Source of the DNA: Candidatus Sulfidibacterium hydrothermale
Lineage (GTDB): Bacteria; Bacteroidota; Bacteroidia; Bacteroidales; F082
Direction of reading: 5' to 3'
Length of the DNA stretch: 64,000 nucleotides
Assembly: GCF_020149915.1 (NCBI RefSeq)
Contig: NZ_CP083760.1
Span: 496,001 to 560,000, forward strand
The notes beneath the pieces are model-generated. The model searched no databases and was not told the origin of the DNA. It saw only the letters and a program-made list of their open reading frames with translations. Of this stretch, positions 26,255 to 35,408 are shown piece after piece. The translations under genes were made by a program, and so were the position numbers. The stretch's first letter is position 1. Each line of letters begins with the position of its first letter.

Positions 26255-27361
26255 ATGCCTAAAGATCTGCATATCAAAAAATTGTCAGAATGGGAAGAAT
26301 ATCATGAACGGCCATTTGTCATTGCCGGTCCCTGTAGTGCCGAATCGGAAAAACAGGTGGTGGAAACCGCCATTGGTTTAAAAAAAACCGGAAAAGTAGA
26401 TATGTTCCGTGCCGGAATCTGGAAACCGCGGACGCGTCCCAACAGCTTTGAAGGAGTGGGAGCCAAGGGGCTTTCCTGGCTGAAAAAAGCCAAACAGGAA
26501 ACTGGCTTGCCGTTGACCATTGAAGTGGCCAATGCCAACCATGTTTATGAAGCACTGAAATACGGGGTGGATGTGTTGTGGATTGGAGCCCGTACATCAG
26601 CCAATCCTTTTGCTGTTCAGGAAATTGCCAATGCCATGCAGGGGGCAGATATCGGTGTGTTGATAAAAAATCCGGTAAACCCGGACCTGGAGCTGTGGAT
26701 TGGCGCCATTGAACGGATTTATCAGGCTGGAATAAAAAAAATCGGACTGATTCACCGGGGCTTTTCTACTTATGAAAAATCGAGTTACCGGAATCTTCCG
26801 CAGTGGCAGATTCCTATCGAAATGAAAAGCCGTCTTCCGGAGATTCCCATGCTGAATGACCCCAGTCATATCGGAGGAAAAGCAGAGCTGATTCTGGATC
26901 TTTCACAAAAAGCCATGGATCTGAATTTTGACGGGTTGATGATTGAATCACACGTGAATCCAAAGGAAGCATTGAGTGATGCCCAACAACAAATTACTCC
27001 GGAAGAGTTGGGCAAATTACTTGACCAGCTTGTGTTACGTAGTCCCCGCCCCACTGACGAAAAACAATTGAATGTTTTGGAAGAACTGCGTGGAAAAATC
27101 GATTGGCTCGATAAGCAGTTCTTAGATCTTATTGAACAACGCATGCAGGTGGCCGAAGCCATTGGTGAATACAAAAAACGGAATAACATCAGTATTCTGC
27201 AAAACAAACGTTGGGAAGATATCATTTATAAAAGTATCGAAGAAGGCGCTAAACGCGGCTTAAGCCGGGAATTTATCAACCGGGCTTTTAAAGCCATCCA
27301 CCAGGAATCCATCAACCATCAGATGGAAATCATGAACGGTAAGAAAAAACCGGAAGCTTAA
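26255..27361 (+). CDS. Bifunctional DAHP synthase / chorismate mutase
   Basis: 368 residues. About residues 1-260 are a type I-beta (KDPG-like) 3-deoxy-7-phosphoheptulonate synthase: PFVIAGPCSAESEKQV, FRAGIWKPRTRPNSFEGVG, DVLWIGARTSANPF, LIHRGFSTYEKSSYRN, MLNDPSHIGGKAELI. About residues 275-360 are an AroQ-type chorismate mutase (LEELRGKIDWLDKQFLDLIE, MQVAEAIGEYKKRNN). It therefore supplies both the first shikimate-pathway step and prephenate for the two enzymes encoded upstream. The fusion lets the mutase domain serve as allosteric sensor in known homologues. Last gene of the operon. Confidence 0.95.
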   Translation: MPKDLHIKKLSEWEEYHERPFVIAGPCSAESEKQVVETAIGLKKTGKVDMFRAGIWKPRTRPNSFEGVGAKGLSWLKKAKQETGLPLTIEVANANHVYEALKYGVDVLWIGARTSANPFAVQEIANAMQGADIGVLIKNPVNPDLELWIGAIERIYQAGIKKIGLIHRGFSTYEKSSYRNLPQWQIPIEMKSRLPEIPMLNDPSHIGGKAELILDLSQKAMDLNFDGLMIESHVNPKEALSDAQQQITPEELGKLLDQLVLRSPRPTDEKQLNVLEELRGKIDWLDKQFLDLIEQRMQVAEAIGEYKKRNNISILQNKRWEDIIYKSIEEGAKRGLSREFINRAFKAIHQESINHQMEIMNGKKKPEA

Positions 27362-27378
27362 GATCAACAGGGAAAAGA

Positions 27379-27421
27379 GAACGAAGTGACGACAGGGTGT
27401 TGATCGCACCCTTCGTTCTTT
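27379..27421 (+). terminator. Probable terminator of the aromatic amino acid operon
   Basis: Outer arms GAACGAAG/CTTCGTTC (27379-27386 with 27411-27418) enclose an inner GGGTG/CACCC stem. The T-tract (TTCTTTAT) is poor. The rest of the 302-bp gap to dsbD shows only the -7 element listed next. Confidence 0.6.
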
Positions 27422-27615
27422 ATCCCGGTAGCCGTGGGCTGCTATTGTTCTGTTCTTCAAAGTCACGAGGGGATGCTTCCGGCAGAGTTCTCCGGACAGA
27501 AAAACGGAATCCGGATTTTTGTGTTATGGGGAGCTCCCCAAAGCCAATCGTTATTCATCATACCCGATCATTAAACATCTTTCCATTTCACCGGGATGAA
27601 TCGCGCGGAAAGTAC

Positions 27616-27623
27616 TATTTTTG
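27616..27623 (+). promoter_or_regulatory. -7 element of the dsbD-like gene
   Basis: A perfect TATTTTTG 41 nt before the ATG. Confidence 0.5.
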
Positions 27624-27663
27624 CAACGCAAAAAAACAATCCGTTGAAAAACCTTAATCTGAA

Positions 27664-29697
27664 ATGATGAAACGATTTTCCTTTCTTGCGGTTCTTTTTC
27701 TTTTGTCTGTAGCACCGCTGTTTGCCCAAATCCTGGAACCGGTAAAGTGGTCATTTTCCACACAAAAAATTGCGGACAAAGAATATGCGCTGATTTTTAC
27801 AGCCCGTATTGACAATAACTGGCACTTATATTCGCAGGATATTCCGCAAGCGCCTCCTGCTACTACATTTACTTTTAAGAAAGACAGCAGCAGTTATACG
27901 CTGGAAGGAAAAGTGGAAGAACAAGGACAGGTGATCAAAGAGTTTGATAAAAATTTCAACATGGAGTTGAAATATTATCTTGATAGTGTACGGTTTGTCC
28001 AGAAAGTGAAGATTAAAGGAGCCGGAGCGGTGGTGAAAGGAACGCTGAATTACATGTGTTGTGACAATACCCAGTGTTTGCCTCCGCAGGATGTGGATTT
28101 TTCTTTTGATCTGGGAAAAGTGAAAACGGCAGCCTCTACTGCAGCGATTGCAAAGCAGACTACGGTTTCCGGAAAAAATAAAATTGATATTGGCGGCCGG
28201 AAAAAAGGCCTTTGGGGCTTTTTTGTGTTGGCTTTTCTCGGCGGACTTCTTGGTATTCTTACGCCTTGTGTTTTCCCCATGATTCCGATGACGGTAAGTT
28301 TCTTTATGAAAGAGGGGGAAGACAAAGCCAAAGGAAAAATGCAAGCGTTGTTGTATGGCTTTAGTATTATTGCCATTTATACCCTGATTGGCTCGGTATT
28401 GGCTGTGATTGCCGGGCCGAATATTGCTAATTGGCTTAGTACAAACTGGTTGCCTAACATTATCTTCTTTATTATTTTCATGGTTTTTGCTTTCTCGTTC
28501 TTCGGGATGTTCGAAATCACCATGCCGCACTGGCTGGTGAACAAATCGGATCAGAAAGCAGACCGGGGTGGTATTTTGGGTCCTGTTTTTATGGCGCTTA
28601 CCCTGGTTTTGGTGTCTTTCAGCTGTACGGGTCCTATTGTGGGAACTATTTTGGTAGAATCGGCCGGAGGCGAAATTTTAAAACCCATTGTAGGAATGTT
28701 TGGTTTTTCGCTGGCTTTTGCTCTTCCGTTTACTTTGTTTGCTTTCTTCCCGTCGTGGTTGTCTAATTTACCCAAGTCGGGCGGATGGCTCAATTCGGTG
28801 AAAGTGGTTCTCGGTTTCCTTGAGTTGGCTTTTGGACTTAAATTCCTGAGCATTGCCGATCAGACCTATCACTGGCATATTCTTGACCGCGAAGTATATC
28901 TTGCCCTTTGGATCGTAATTTTCTTTTTGCTGGGATTGTATCTGTTGGGTAAAATCCGGTTTGCTTATGATGATGAGGTAAAACACGTGACTGTTCCGCG
29001 ATTATTGCTTTCTATTATCACTTTTAGTTTTGTGGTTTACATGATTCCGGGGATGTTTGGTGCTCCGTTGAAATTTCTTTCGGGTTATCTTCCGCCTCAG
29101 AGTACCATCGATTTTGATGTCAACAAAATTGTCCGTGACAATTTACAGATCTACGGCGGTGGAGCAACGCATGAGCCCAAAGAGATTTGTGCAACGCCGA
29201 AGTATCACAGCTTTTTGGAACTTCCTCATGGTTTAAAAGGATATTTCGATTATAAACAGGCTGTAGCTTGTTCCAAAAAACAAAACAAACCCATTTTTAT
29301 TGATTTTACCGGACATGGTTGTGTCAATTGCCGTGAAATGGAAGCCAATGTGTGGTCTGATCCGCGGGTGCTGAAAATTTTGCGTAATGATTATGTGATC
29401 CTTGCCCTTTATGTGGATGATAAGTATCCGCTCCCTAAAAATGAATGGGTTAGATCGTCGTATGACGGGAAGCTGAAGAAAACACTGGGGAAAAAAGATG
29501 CCGATTTTCAGATTTCGAAATTCGGGGTAAATGCCCAGCCGTTTTATGTGCTGATGGATAATAAAGGAAATGTTTTGGTACAACCCAAGGCGTACGATTT
29601 AAATGTGGATCATTTTATCCGGTTCTTGAAAGAAGGAATAAAAAATTACAAAGAGGGGAAAAGCCTGTTCAACATCAATAAAAAACCGGCAGAATAA
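27664..29697 (+). CDS. dsbD: Thiol:disulfide interchange protein (DsbD-like)
   Basis: 677 residues. Signal peptide, then an N-terminal periplasmic DsbD-alpha-like domain (about residues 25-155) with MCCDNTQCLPP. The transmembrane CcdA-like core (about 175-470) has eight helices, including LGILTPCVFPMIPMTVSFFM and VSFSCTGPIVGT, each with a conserved Cys. The C-terminal thioredoxin domain (about 530-670) has the active-site Cys pair in DFTGHGCVNCREME. Family role: carry electrons from cytoplasmic thioredoxin across the inner membrane to periplasmic disulfide reductases and cytochrome c maturation. An alternative start is the next codon. It converges with rsmI with 3 bp between stops. Confidence 0.93.
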   Translation: MMKRFSFLAVLFLLSVAPLFAQILEPVKWSFSTQKIADKEYALIFTARIDNNWHLYSQDIPQAPPATTFTFKKDSSSYTLEGKVEEQGQVIKEFDKNFNMELKYYLDSVRFVQKVKIKGAGAVVKGTLNYMCCDNTQCLPPQDVDFSFDLGKVKTAASTAAIAKQTTVSGKNKIDIGGRKKGLWGFFVLAFLGGLLGILTPCVFPMIPMTVSFFMKEGEDKAKGKMQALLYGFSIIAIYTLIGSVLAVIAGPNIANWLSTNWLPNIIFFIIFMVFAFSFFGMFEITMPHWLVNKSDQKADRGGILGPVFMALTLVLVSFSCTGPIVGTILVESAGGEILKPIVGMFGFSLAFALPFTLFAFFPSWLSNLPKSGGWLNSVKVVLGFLELAFGLKFLSIADQTYHWHILDREVYLALWIVIFFLLGLYLLGKIRFAYDDEVKHVTVPRLLLSIITFSFVVYMIPGMFGAPLKFLSGYLPPQSTIDFDVNKIVRDNLQIYGGGATHEPKEICATPKYHSFLELPHGLKGYFDYKQAVACSKKQNKPIFIDFTGHGCVNCREMEANVWSDPRVLKILRNDYVILALYVDDKYPLPKNEWVRSSYDGKLKKTLGKKDADFQISKFGVNAQPFYVLMDNKGNVLVQPKAYDLNVDHFIRFLKEGIKNYKEGKSLFNINKKPAE

Positions 29698-29700
29698 TGC

Positions 29701-30378
29701 TTACAAATCGCCTTTGTGACCTACCACAATGACGATTTCTCCTTTTACCGGTTTGTTTTTAAAATATTCGAGTACTTCGGCAAAAGTACCGCGGATGGTT
29801 TCTTCATGGATTTTTGTCAACTCACGGGAAACAGAAACCGGACGTTCCGGGTCGAAAACAGTCATCATCTGCTCCAGCGTTTTTATTAGCCGGTAAGGCG
29901 ATTCGTACAGGATAAGCGTGTGTGGGTATTGAGCCAGCTCTTTTAAGCGGGTTTGTCTTCCTTTTTTGTGCGGAAGGAATCCCTCGAAAAAAAACCGGTC
30001 TGACGGAAAACCCGAATTGACCAGTGCGGGAACAAAAGCAGTGGCTCCGGGCAATGTTTCTACCGGAATGTTGTTTTTCAGGCATTCGCGAACGAGCAAA
30101 AATCCGGGATCGGAAATGGAAGGGGTTCCGGCATCACTGACCAGCGCGATGGTTTCGCCCGCCAGGATTTGTTCCACATATCTGGCAACTACCTTGTGCT
30201 CATTATGGATATGAAACGATTGTAATCGGTTTTGAATGTCATAATGTTTTAACAGGGTTCCGGTTGTACGGGTATCTTCGGCAAGGATAAGAGAAACCTC
30301 TTTTAAAATGCGAAGTGCCCGGAAGGTGATATCCTCAAGATTGCCAATTGGAGTGGGTACCAGATATAATTTTGACAT
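29701..30378 (-). CDS. rsmI: 16S rRNA (cytidine(1402)-2'-O)-methyltransferase
   Basis: 225 residues, shorter than E. coli RsmI (286) because it lacks the C-terminal extension; this shorter form is common in Bacteroidota. Tetrapyrrole-methylase fold: LYLVPTPIGNLEDITFRAL, AEDTRTTGTLLKHY, LVSDAGTPSISDPGFLLVR, LPGATAFVPALVNSG, FFFEGFLPHKKGRQ. It uses S-adenosylmethionine to methylate the 2'-O of C1402 in the ribosomal P site. It lies 11 bp downstream of the Glu/Pro-rich protein gene, probably on the same transcript. Confidence 0.94.
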   Translation of the reverse strand: MSKLYLVPTPIGNLEDITFRALRILKEVSLILAEDTRTTGTLLKHYDIQNRLQSFHIHNEHKVVARYVEQILAGETIALVSDAGTPSISDPGFLLVRECLKNNIPVETLPGATAFVPALVNSGFPSDRFFFEGFLPHKKGRQTRLKELAQYPHTLILYESPYRLIKTLEQMMTVFDPERPVSVSRELTKIHEETIRGTFAEVLEYFKNKPVKGEIVIVVGHKGDL

Positions 30379-30389
30379 GGCCTTGGGTT

Positions 30390-31193
30390 TTATCCAAATT
30401 TACGTTCCAGTAATTGAAGCAGTTTTTCCAATGCCGGGCTGTTTTCATCCCACTGATATTGAATTTGTAGCTCAGCGAGATAAGTTTGTGCTCCTGGCAG
30501 TCCGGAAAAGCTGTTCAGCTCATCAATAACCTTGTTGTATTGTTCCATGTCGCCGTGAAACATTTCGTTGATAAACAAAAACTTATCGTTTATTCCAATG
30601 GCTTCGCGTAAATCCTGAATTCCGGAAGATTGCAGCGTTTCGGCAATGGCCGGATCGGATGGTTTTAATGTTTCGCCTACGGTTTCAGTCACCGAATCCG
30701 AAAAAAGATCAAGGGTGATCTCTTCCGGTTTTTCCTGTACTGATTTTTCTTCGGTTTCCGGTTTCTTTTCTTTCGGTTCGGGGGTGGCCGGTTTTTCGTC
30801 CTGGATTTGCTGCGGTTCAGCCGGTTTTTCTTCGTTCACCGGTTGTTGTTCTGTTTCTGGCTTTTTTTCTGCCGGTGGTTCCGGAATGGTTTCTTTTTCA
30901 GTGGGTTGTTCTTGTTGGGTTTCTGGCTGTTCTTCCATCACCGGTTCAGAAACAAAAGCCGGTTCATTTTCCAAAGCCGGTTCATGCGATAAATTTTCTT
31001 CCGGAGAGAGCCGTTCCTTTTGTTCCGCTTCTTCCAGCGCTTTCATTTTTTCGTAAAGGCGCCGGGTTTTTTCCAGTAGCAGGTCTTTCTCAATTGTCGG
31101 CATTGGCTGGCTTTGATTTTCCCACTTTTGGGTTTCGACGAGCAGTTTCTCCAGCGCTTTTTTTATATCGGTTAATAAATCGGCTTTGTTCAT
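30390..31193 (-). CDS. Hypothetical protein with Glu/Pro-rich linker
   Basis: 267 residues in three parts: an N-terminal helical, coiled-coil-like region (about 1-62, rich in Lys, Glu and Leu); a low-complexity Glu/Pro/Gln/Thr/Lys linker of about 105 residues with EKP/PEP repeats; and a C-terminal folded domain (about 190-267, LREAIGINDKFLFINEMFHGD). No signal peptide. The C-terminal segment is, from memory, a conserved hypothetical domain in Bacteroidales. The repetitive linker could vary in length between strains. It precedes rsmI by 11 bp. Function unknown. Confidence 0.8.
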   Translation of the reverse strand: MNKADLLTDIKKALEKLLVETQKWENQSQPMPTIEKDLLLEKTRRLYEKMKALEEAEQKERLSPEENLSHEPALENEPAFVSEPVMEEQPETQQEQPTEKETIPEPPAEKKPETEQQPVNEEKPAEPQQIQDEKPATPEPKEKKPETEEKSVQEKPEEITLDLFSDSVTETVGETLKPSDPAIAETLQSSGIQDLREAIGINDKFLFINEMFHGDMEQYNKVIDELNSFSGLPGAQTYLAELQIQYQWDENSPALEKLLQLLERKFG

Positions 31194-31275
31194 TTTTTGG
31201 ACATTATTATTTGAAAATTTAACTGTTATTGTGCCGTAAAAATTTGTCGTAACCGCTAAAATTTTACCGGTTCTC

Positions 31276-31309
31276 TTTGGGGCATGCTAAACAGATTTGG
31301 TTAAATTTG
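31276..31309 (+). promoter_or_regulatory. Promoter of tdk
   Basis: TTTG at 31276-31279, a 22-nt spacer and a perfect TAAATTTG at 31302-31309, 37 nt before the ATG. Confidence 0.55.
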
Positions 31310-31346
31310 TCCATTCAAAAGTAATAAGAAAAATAACAATTGATTC

Positions 31347-31949
31347 ATGTTTCTTGAAAAAGACCGAAACAATTCGGAACGAACGGGATGGATAGAGGTG
31401 ATTTGCGGTTCTATGTTTTCCGGAAAGACCGAAGAGCTGATTCGCCGGTTGAACAGGGCCCGCATTGCCCGGCAGAAGGTGGAGATTTTTAAGCCGGCAG
31501 TGGATACCCGTTATGACGATACGGATGTGGTTTCGCACGATGCCAAATCGGTGTCGTCAACGCCGGTGGAAAATGCATCGCAAATTTTGTTTTATGCCGA
31601 AGATTTTGAAGTGGTGGGGATTGATGAAGCCCAGTTTTTTGGTGAAGAATTGGTTTCTGTTTGTAATGAGCTGGCTATGAATGGAAAACGGGTAATTGTA
31701 GCTGGTTTGGATATGGACTATCTCGGAAAGCCTTTTGGCCCGATTCCTAAACTGATGGCGATTGCTGAATATGTGACTAAAGTACATGCCATTTGCATTC
31801 GCTGCGGAAATCTGGCCCATTATTCACACCGGACGGTAAAAAATGATAATCTGGTGGTATTGGGCGAAACGGATGCTTACGAACCCCTGTGTCGTCGTTG
31901 TTTTCTTGAAGCCCGTAAGGAAAGCAATTCGTCCGAAAAAGCGGATTGA
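31347..31949 (+). CDS. tdk: Thymidine kinase
   Basis: 200 residues, type II (TK1-like). Walker [23 protein letters not shown] with the catalytic Glu, [17 protein letters not shown], and four zinc-binding cysteines ([13 protein letters not shown] and CRRC). The lasso region [14 protein letters not shown] is intact. It phosphorylates thymidine with ATP for nucleotide salvage. It has its own promoter and precedes the cyclophilin gene by 68 bp. Confidence 0.96.
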   Translation: MFLEKDRNNSERTGWIEVICGSMFSGKTEELIRRLNRARIARQKVEIFKPAVDTRYDDTDVVSHDAKSVSSTPVENASQILFYAEDFEVVGIDEAQFFGEELVSVCNELAMNGKRVIVAGLDMDYLGKPFGPIPKLMAIAEYVTKVHAICIRCGNLAHYSHRTVKNDNLVVLGETDAYEPLCRRCFLEARKESNSSEKAD

Positions 31950-31982
31950 TGCGTATGTTTCCTGATGTATCTTTCTTTTTTC

Positions 31983-31990
31983 TAATTTTG
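31983..31990 (+). promoter_or_regulatory. -7 element of the cyclophilin gene
   Basis: A perfect TAATTTTG, 28 nt before the ATG at 32018. Confidence 0.5.
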
Positions 31991-32017
31991 CCGGGCAAAT
32001 AGAAAGGCTGTGTGCCC

Positions 32018-32653
32018 ATGAAATATCTGTTTTTCATCGTCGGGTTGTTGATGTGTTCCTCCGTGTCGGCACAAAAAAGAGAAAAACCGGAAACCCTTGT
32101 GGTGATTCATACCCGTTTTGGCGATATGATGGCTGTGCTGTATAACGATACTCCTAAAACAACAGCCAATTTTATCAAGTTGGTCAAGAAAGGATGGTAC
32201 AACGGATCTACATTTCACCGGGTGATTAAAAATTTTATGATTCAGGGGGGAAGTAACAAAGATGGTCGTTCGGATCCGGGTTATACGCTTCCGGCAGAAA
32301 TCCGGCCCAACCATTTTCATAAAAAAGGCGCTTTGGCCATGGCCCGCGAAGGCGATGATGTCAATCCGGAAAAACGTTCTGATGGATCACAGTTTTATAT
32401 TGTACAGGGAAAGGTGGTTACCGATCAATATCTTGATGCAGTATCGGCCCGTACCGGTCATGTTTTTACCAAAGAAGAAAGGGAAGTTTATAAAACCATT
32501 GGCGGAGCACCGCATCTCGATGGCGGTTATACGGTTTTTGGCGAATTGCTTTCCGGTTTTGATGTGTTGGATAAAATAGCTTCGGTAAAAACGGATGCCC
32601 ACGACAAACCGCTGGTGCCTGTTACCATGACCATTAAAGTTTTGGATAATTAA
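32018..32653 (+). CDS. Cyclophilin-type peptidyl-prolyl isomerase, exported
   Basis: 211 residues from the ATG at 32018; a GTG two codons earlier is less likely. Signal peptide ending near SVSAQ, so it acts in the periplasm. Cyclophilin core: TTANFIKLVKKGWYNGSTFH, HRVIKNFMIQGGSNKDG with the active-site Arg, a loop insertion, GSQFYIVQGK, and GGYTVFGELLSGFDVLDKIA. It catalyses cis-trans isomerisation of X-Pro bonds. A charged loop of about 25 residues (residues 140-165) is characteristic of the longer bacterial members. It precedes pheS by 13 bp and probably shares a transcript. Confidence 0.94.
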   Translation: MKYLFFIVGLLMCSSVSAQKREKPETLVVIHTRFGDMMAVLYNDTPKTTANFIKLVKKGWYNGSTFHRVIKNFMIQGGSNKDGRSDPGYTLPAEIRPNHFHKKGALAMAREGDDVNPEKRSDGSQFYIVQGKVVTDQYLDAVSARTGHVFTKEEREVYKTIGGAPHLDGGYTVFGELLSGFDVLDKIASVKTDAHDKPLVPVTMTIKVLDN

Positions 32654-32666
32654 AACGAAAGAATAA

Positions 32667-33686
32667 ATGAGAGAGAAAATTAATGCCCTGTTGAAAGAGG
32701 TGGAAGCCTTTTCTGCGGAAAATCTGGAAGAGCTGGAGAATTTCCGGATTAAGTTCTTGGGAAAGAAAGGGGAAATTCCTGCTTTGTTTGCTGATTTTAA
32801 ATCGGTTCCGCCAGAACAACGCCGCGAAATGGGACAGCTCATCAATACGCTGAAGCAGACCGTACAAAATAAAATTGTGGCGCTGAAAGAGAAACTGGAT
32901 ACCCAAACCGGTGATCAGGAAACACAGTTGGATTTGACGCTGCCGGCATCCGCTCCGTTAGGGAGCCGCCATCCGCTTTCCATTGTCCGGAATGAAATTA
33001 TCGATATTTTTTCGCGTATCGGTTTTACCGTTTCGGAAGGGCCGGAAATAGAAGACGATTTTCATAATTTCACCGCTTTGAATTTCCCGGAAGAACATCC
33101 GGCAAGGGATATGCAGGATACCTTTTTTATCGAAAAAGATCCGGATCTGGCATTGCGTACCCATACTTCGTCGGTGCAGGTGCGTGTTATGGAAAAATCG
33201 CAGCCGCCCATCCGTACGATTTCTCCCGGAAGGGTTTTCCGTAATGAAGCTATTTCTGCCCGGGCACACTGTATTTTTCATCAGGTGGAAGGTTTGTATG
33301 TAGATGAAAATGTTTCATTTACCGACTTAAAGCAAACCCTGTTTTATTTTGCCCGTGAGCTTTTTGGCGAGCATACCAAAATCCGGTTTCGCCCGTCTTA
33401 TTTTCCGTTTACCGAGCCTTCAGCTGAAATGGACGTTTCGTGTAATATTTGTGGCGGTAAGGGCTGTAACATCTGTAAATATACCGGTTGGGTAGAAATT
33501 CTCGGCTGTGGTATGGTTGACCCGAATGTGCTGGAAGCTTGTCATATCGACAATAAAAAATATACCGGATTTGCGTTTGGTATGGGTATCGAACGAATTA
33601 CCATGCTCAAATACCAGGTGAACGACCTGCGGTTGTTTTTTGAAAACGACTTGCGTTTTCTGGAACAGTTTACTGCAGCAAGATAA
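32667..33686 (+). CDS. pheS: Phenylalanine-tRNA ligase alpha subunit
   Basis: 339 residues. N-terminal coiled coil (about 1-85, binds tRNA-Phe) and class II catalytic core: HPLSIVRNEIIDIFSRIGF, ALNFPEEHPARDMQDTFF, TISPGRVFRNEAISARAHCI (motif 2) and GFAFGMGIERITMLKY (motif 3). A small Cys cluster (CNICGGKGCNICKYTG) is inserted near residue 255; it replaces residues that in some PheS are non-metal. The partner pheT is not adjacent, which is usual in Bacteroidota. It charges tRNA-Phe, the tRNA that the attenuator 9 kb upstream would read. Confidence 0.95.
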   Translation: MREKINALLKEVEAFSAENLEELENFRIKFLGKKGEIPALFADFKSVPPEQRREMGQLINTLKQTVQNKIVALKEKLDTQTGDQETQLDLTLPASAPLGSRHPLSIVRNEIIDIFSRIGFTVSEGPEIEDDFHNFTALNFPEEHPARDMQDTFFIEKDPDLALRTHTSSVQVRVMEKSQPPIRTISPGRVFRNEAISARAHCIFHQVEGLYVDENVSFTDLKQTLFYFARELFGEHTKIRFRPSYFPFTEPSAEMDVSCNICGGKGCNICKYTGWVEILGCGMVDPNVLEACHIDNKKYTGFAFGMGIERITMLKYQVNDLRLFFENDLRFLEQFTAAR

Positions 33687-33818
33687 TGAAGTTAAACTTC
33701 CGCTTTTTTATGCTTTACAATAAATGAGAAACTGCTGTAAAAGCGATTGTTAACAGTTGATAAAAGAAATACGATTTCGTTTTTTAGACGATTTTGTTGT
33801 GTTGAAAGGAATTTTCAA

Positions 33819-33826
33819 TAGATTTG
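33819..33826 (+). promoter_or_regulatory. -7 element of the serine palmitoyltransferase gene
   Basis: A perfect TAGATTTG, with a TTTG 22 nt upstream (33793-33796); 52 nt to the ATG at 33879. Confidence 0.55.
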
Positions 33827-33878
33827 CAAGGCACCGGAAATAAATTTTTACCCGGTGTTTAAACGTAATTTGATAAGA

Positions 33879-35078
33879 ATGAGTGATTTACAAAACAGGG
33901 CTGAGAAATTTACTGCGCCGCAAAAATATAAAAAACTGGGTGTTTATCCGTACTTCAGGATGCTTGAATCGGGACAGGATGCTGTGGTGGAAATGAAGGG
34001 ACACAAGGTTTCCATGTTTGGTTCTAATAATTACCTCGGGCTTACCAGCCATCCGAAAGTAAAAGAAGCAGCTATTGCTGCCATCAAAAAATATGGTACC
34101 GGTACGGCCGGTTCACGGTTTTTAAACGGTACGCTGGATATTCATATTGAGCTTGAACACCGTTTGGCTCGTTTTGTTCATAAGGAAGCTGCCCTGGCTT
34201 TTTCCACCGGATTTCAGTCTAATCTCGGTGCTATTCCTTCGGTTATCGGCCGGTATGATGTGGCTGTAATTGATGAACAAAGTCATGCTTCTATCATTGA
34301 TGCTACCCGTTTGTCGTTTGGGAGAATCCTGAAATACCGGCACAACGATATGGAATCGTTGGAAAAAGTATTGCGAAACCTGGGCGAGAACAATAATCCG
34401 GATGCTTTACGGCTTATTGTTACCGACGGACTTTTTAGTATGGAAGGCGATATTGCCAAAGTGGATCAGATTGTCCGGCTGGCCAAAAAATATGGTGCTT
34501 CGGTAATGATCGACGATGCTCATGGTCTTGGTGTTTTAGGAGAAAAAGGTTCCGGAACAGTAAATCATTTCGGTTTAGATGATGATGTGGAGATGATCGT
34601 GGGAACTTTTAGCAAATCGCTGGCTTCCATTGGCGGATTCATTGCCGGTTCAAAAGAACTGATTAATTATTTGCAACATACTGCCCGGTCTTTGATTTTT
34701 AGTGCCAGTTTGCCGCCGGCTTCTGCTGCCAGTGTGCTTGCTGCGCTGGATGTTATTGAAGAAGATGATGAATTGGTTCACCGTCTGTGGGAAAATACAC
34801 ACCATGCCCAAAACCACTTTAAAGAGTTGGGAATGGATGTGGGAAATACAGAAACCCCGATTATTCCGGTGTATGTACGCGATAATGACAAAGCTTTTCT
34901 CTTGTCGAAAATGCTTTTGGATGATGGGGTTTTTATTAATCCGGTGATTTCTCCTGCTGTGCGGCCTGAAGATTCTTTGCTGCGCTTTGCCTTGATGGCT
35001 ACCCACACCCTTCCGCAAATTGATGAAGCCATTGATAAAATTTATGCAGCCGGGAAAAAAGTGGGAATTTATCATTAA
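33879..35078 (+). CDS. spt: Serine palmitoyltransferase-type alpha-oxoamine synthase
   Basis: 399 residues from the Met of MSDLQNRAEKF (a longer frame starts at 33855). PLP fold type I: MFGSNNYLGLTSHPKV, GTAGSRFLNGTLDIHIELE, VIDEQSHASIIDATRLS, MIDDAHGLGVLGEKGSG and the Schiff-base Lys in GTFSKSLASIGGFIAG. It condenses serine with an acyl-CoA to 3-ketosphinganine, the first step of the sphingolipids that Bacteroidota make. 2-Amino-3-ketobutyrate CoA ligase and BioF share the fold; the NYLGLTSHPKV and GTFSKSLASIGGF context favours SPT. It is monocistronic, closed by a strong terminator. Confidence 0.88.
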   Translation: MSDLQNRAEKFTAPQKYKKLGVYPYFRMLESGQDAVVEMKGHKVSMFGSNNYLGLTSHPKVKEAAIAAIKKYGTGTAGSRFLNGTLDIHIELEHRLARFVHKEAALAFSTGFQSNLGAIPSVIGRYDVAVIDEQSHASIIDATRLSFGRILKYRHNDMESLEKVLRNLGENNNPDALRLIVTDGLFSMEGDIAKVDQIVRLAKKYGASVMIDDAHGLGVLGEKGSGTVNHFGLDDDVEMIVGTFSKSLASIGGFIAGSKELINYLQHTARSLIFSASLPPASAASVLAALDVIEEDDELVHRLWENTHHAQNHFKELGMDVGNTETPIIPVYVRDNDKAFLLSKMLLDDGVFINPVISPAVRPEDSLLRFALMATHTLPQIDEAIDKIYAAGKKVGIYH

Positions 35079-35183
35079 ACTCCATTTCAGTAAACGGAAT
35101 TCATCTACAAGAACATTTTTTCAAAATGATTCTTGCGAGAGTAATGTCTTTTGTACTTTGTTTTTCGGGGTGCATTAAACCGG

Positions 35184-35227
35184 AAAAGCGCTTTTGGGAT
35201 TGAAATGAACCAAAAGCGCTTTTTGTA
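35184..35227 (+). terminator. Terminator after the serine palmitoyltransferase gene
   Basis: Perfect 14-bp stem (35184-35197 AAAAGCGCTTTTGG with 35210-35223), a 12-nt loop and a T-rich tail. The rest of the gap 35079-35408 holds only the next promoter. Confidence 0.9.
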
Positions 35228-35327
35228 TTTGTAACCGGTATTATTCCTTTTGTTTCTTCTACAGGTTTATTTATAACAGGATTTAAGGTTTTGTTACGGC
35301 TTTAAAAAAGTGTTTCCGCTTTTTAGG

Positions 35328-35335
35328 TACCTTTG
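35328..35335 (+). promoter_or_regulatory. -7 element of the sigma/anti-sigma operon
   Basis: A perfect TACCTTTG. A start near 35342 lies downstream of the longest open frame's first codon (35310) and so favours an internal start for the sigma gene. Confidence 0.5.
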
Positions 35336-35408
35336 TTTTTGTCGTTTTTTTTTCTGTTCAGGGAATAAAACAGTCTTTTTTATTGTCAATAAATTAAACA
35401 AAAGCTTT

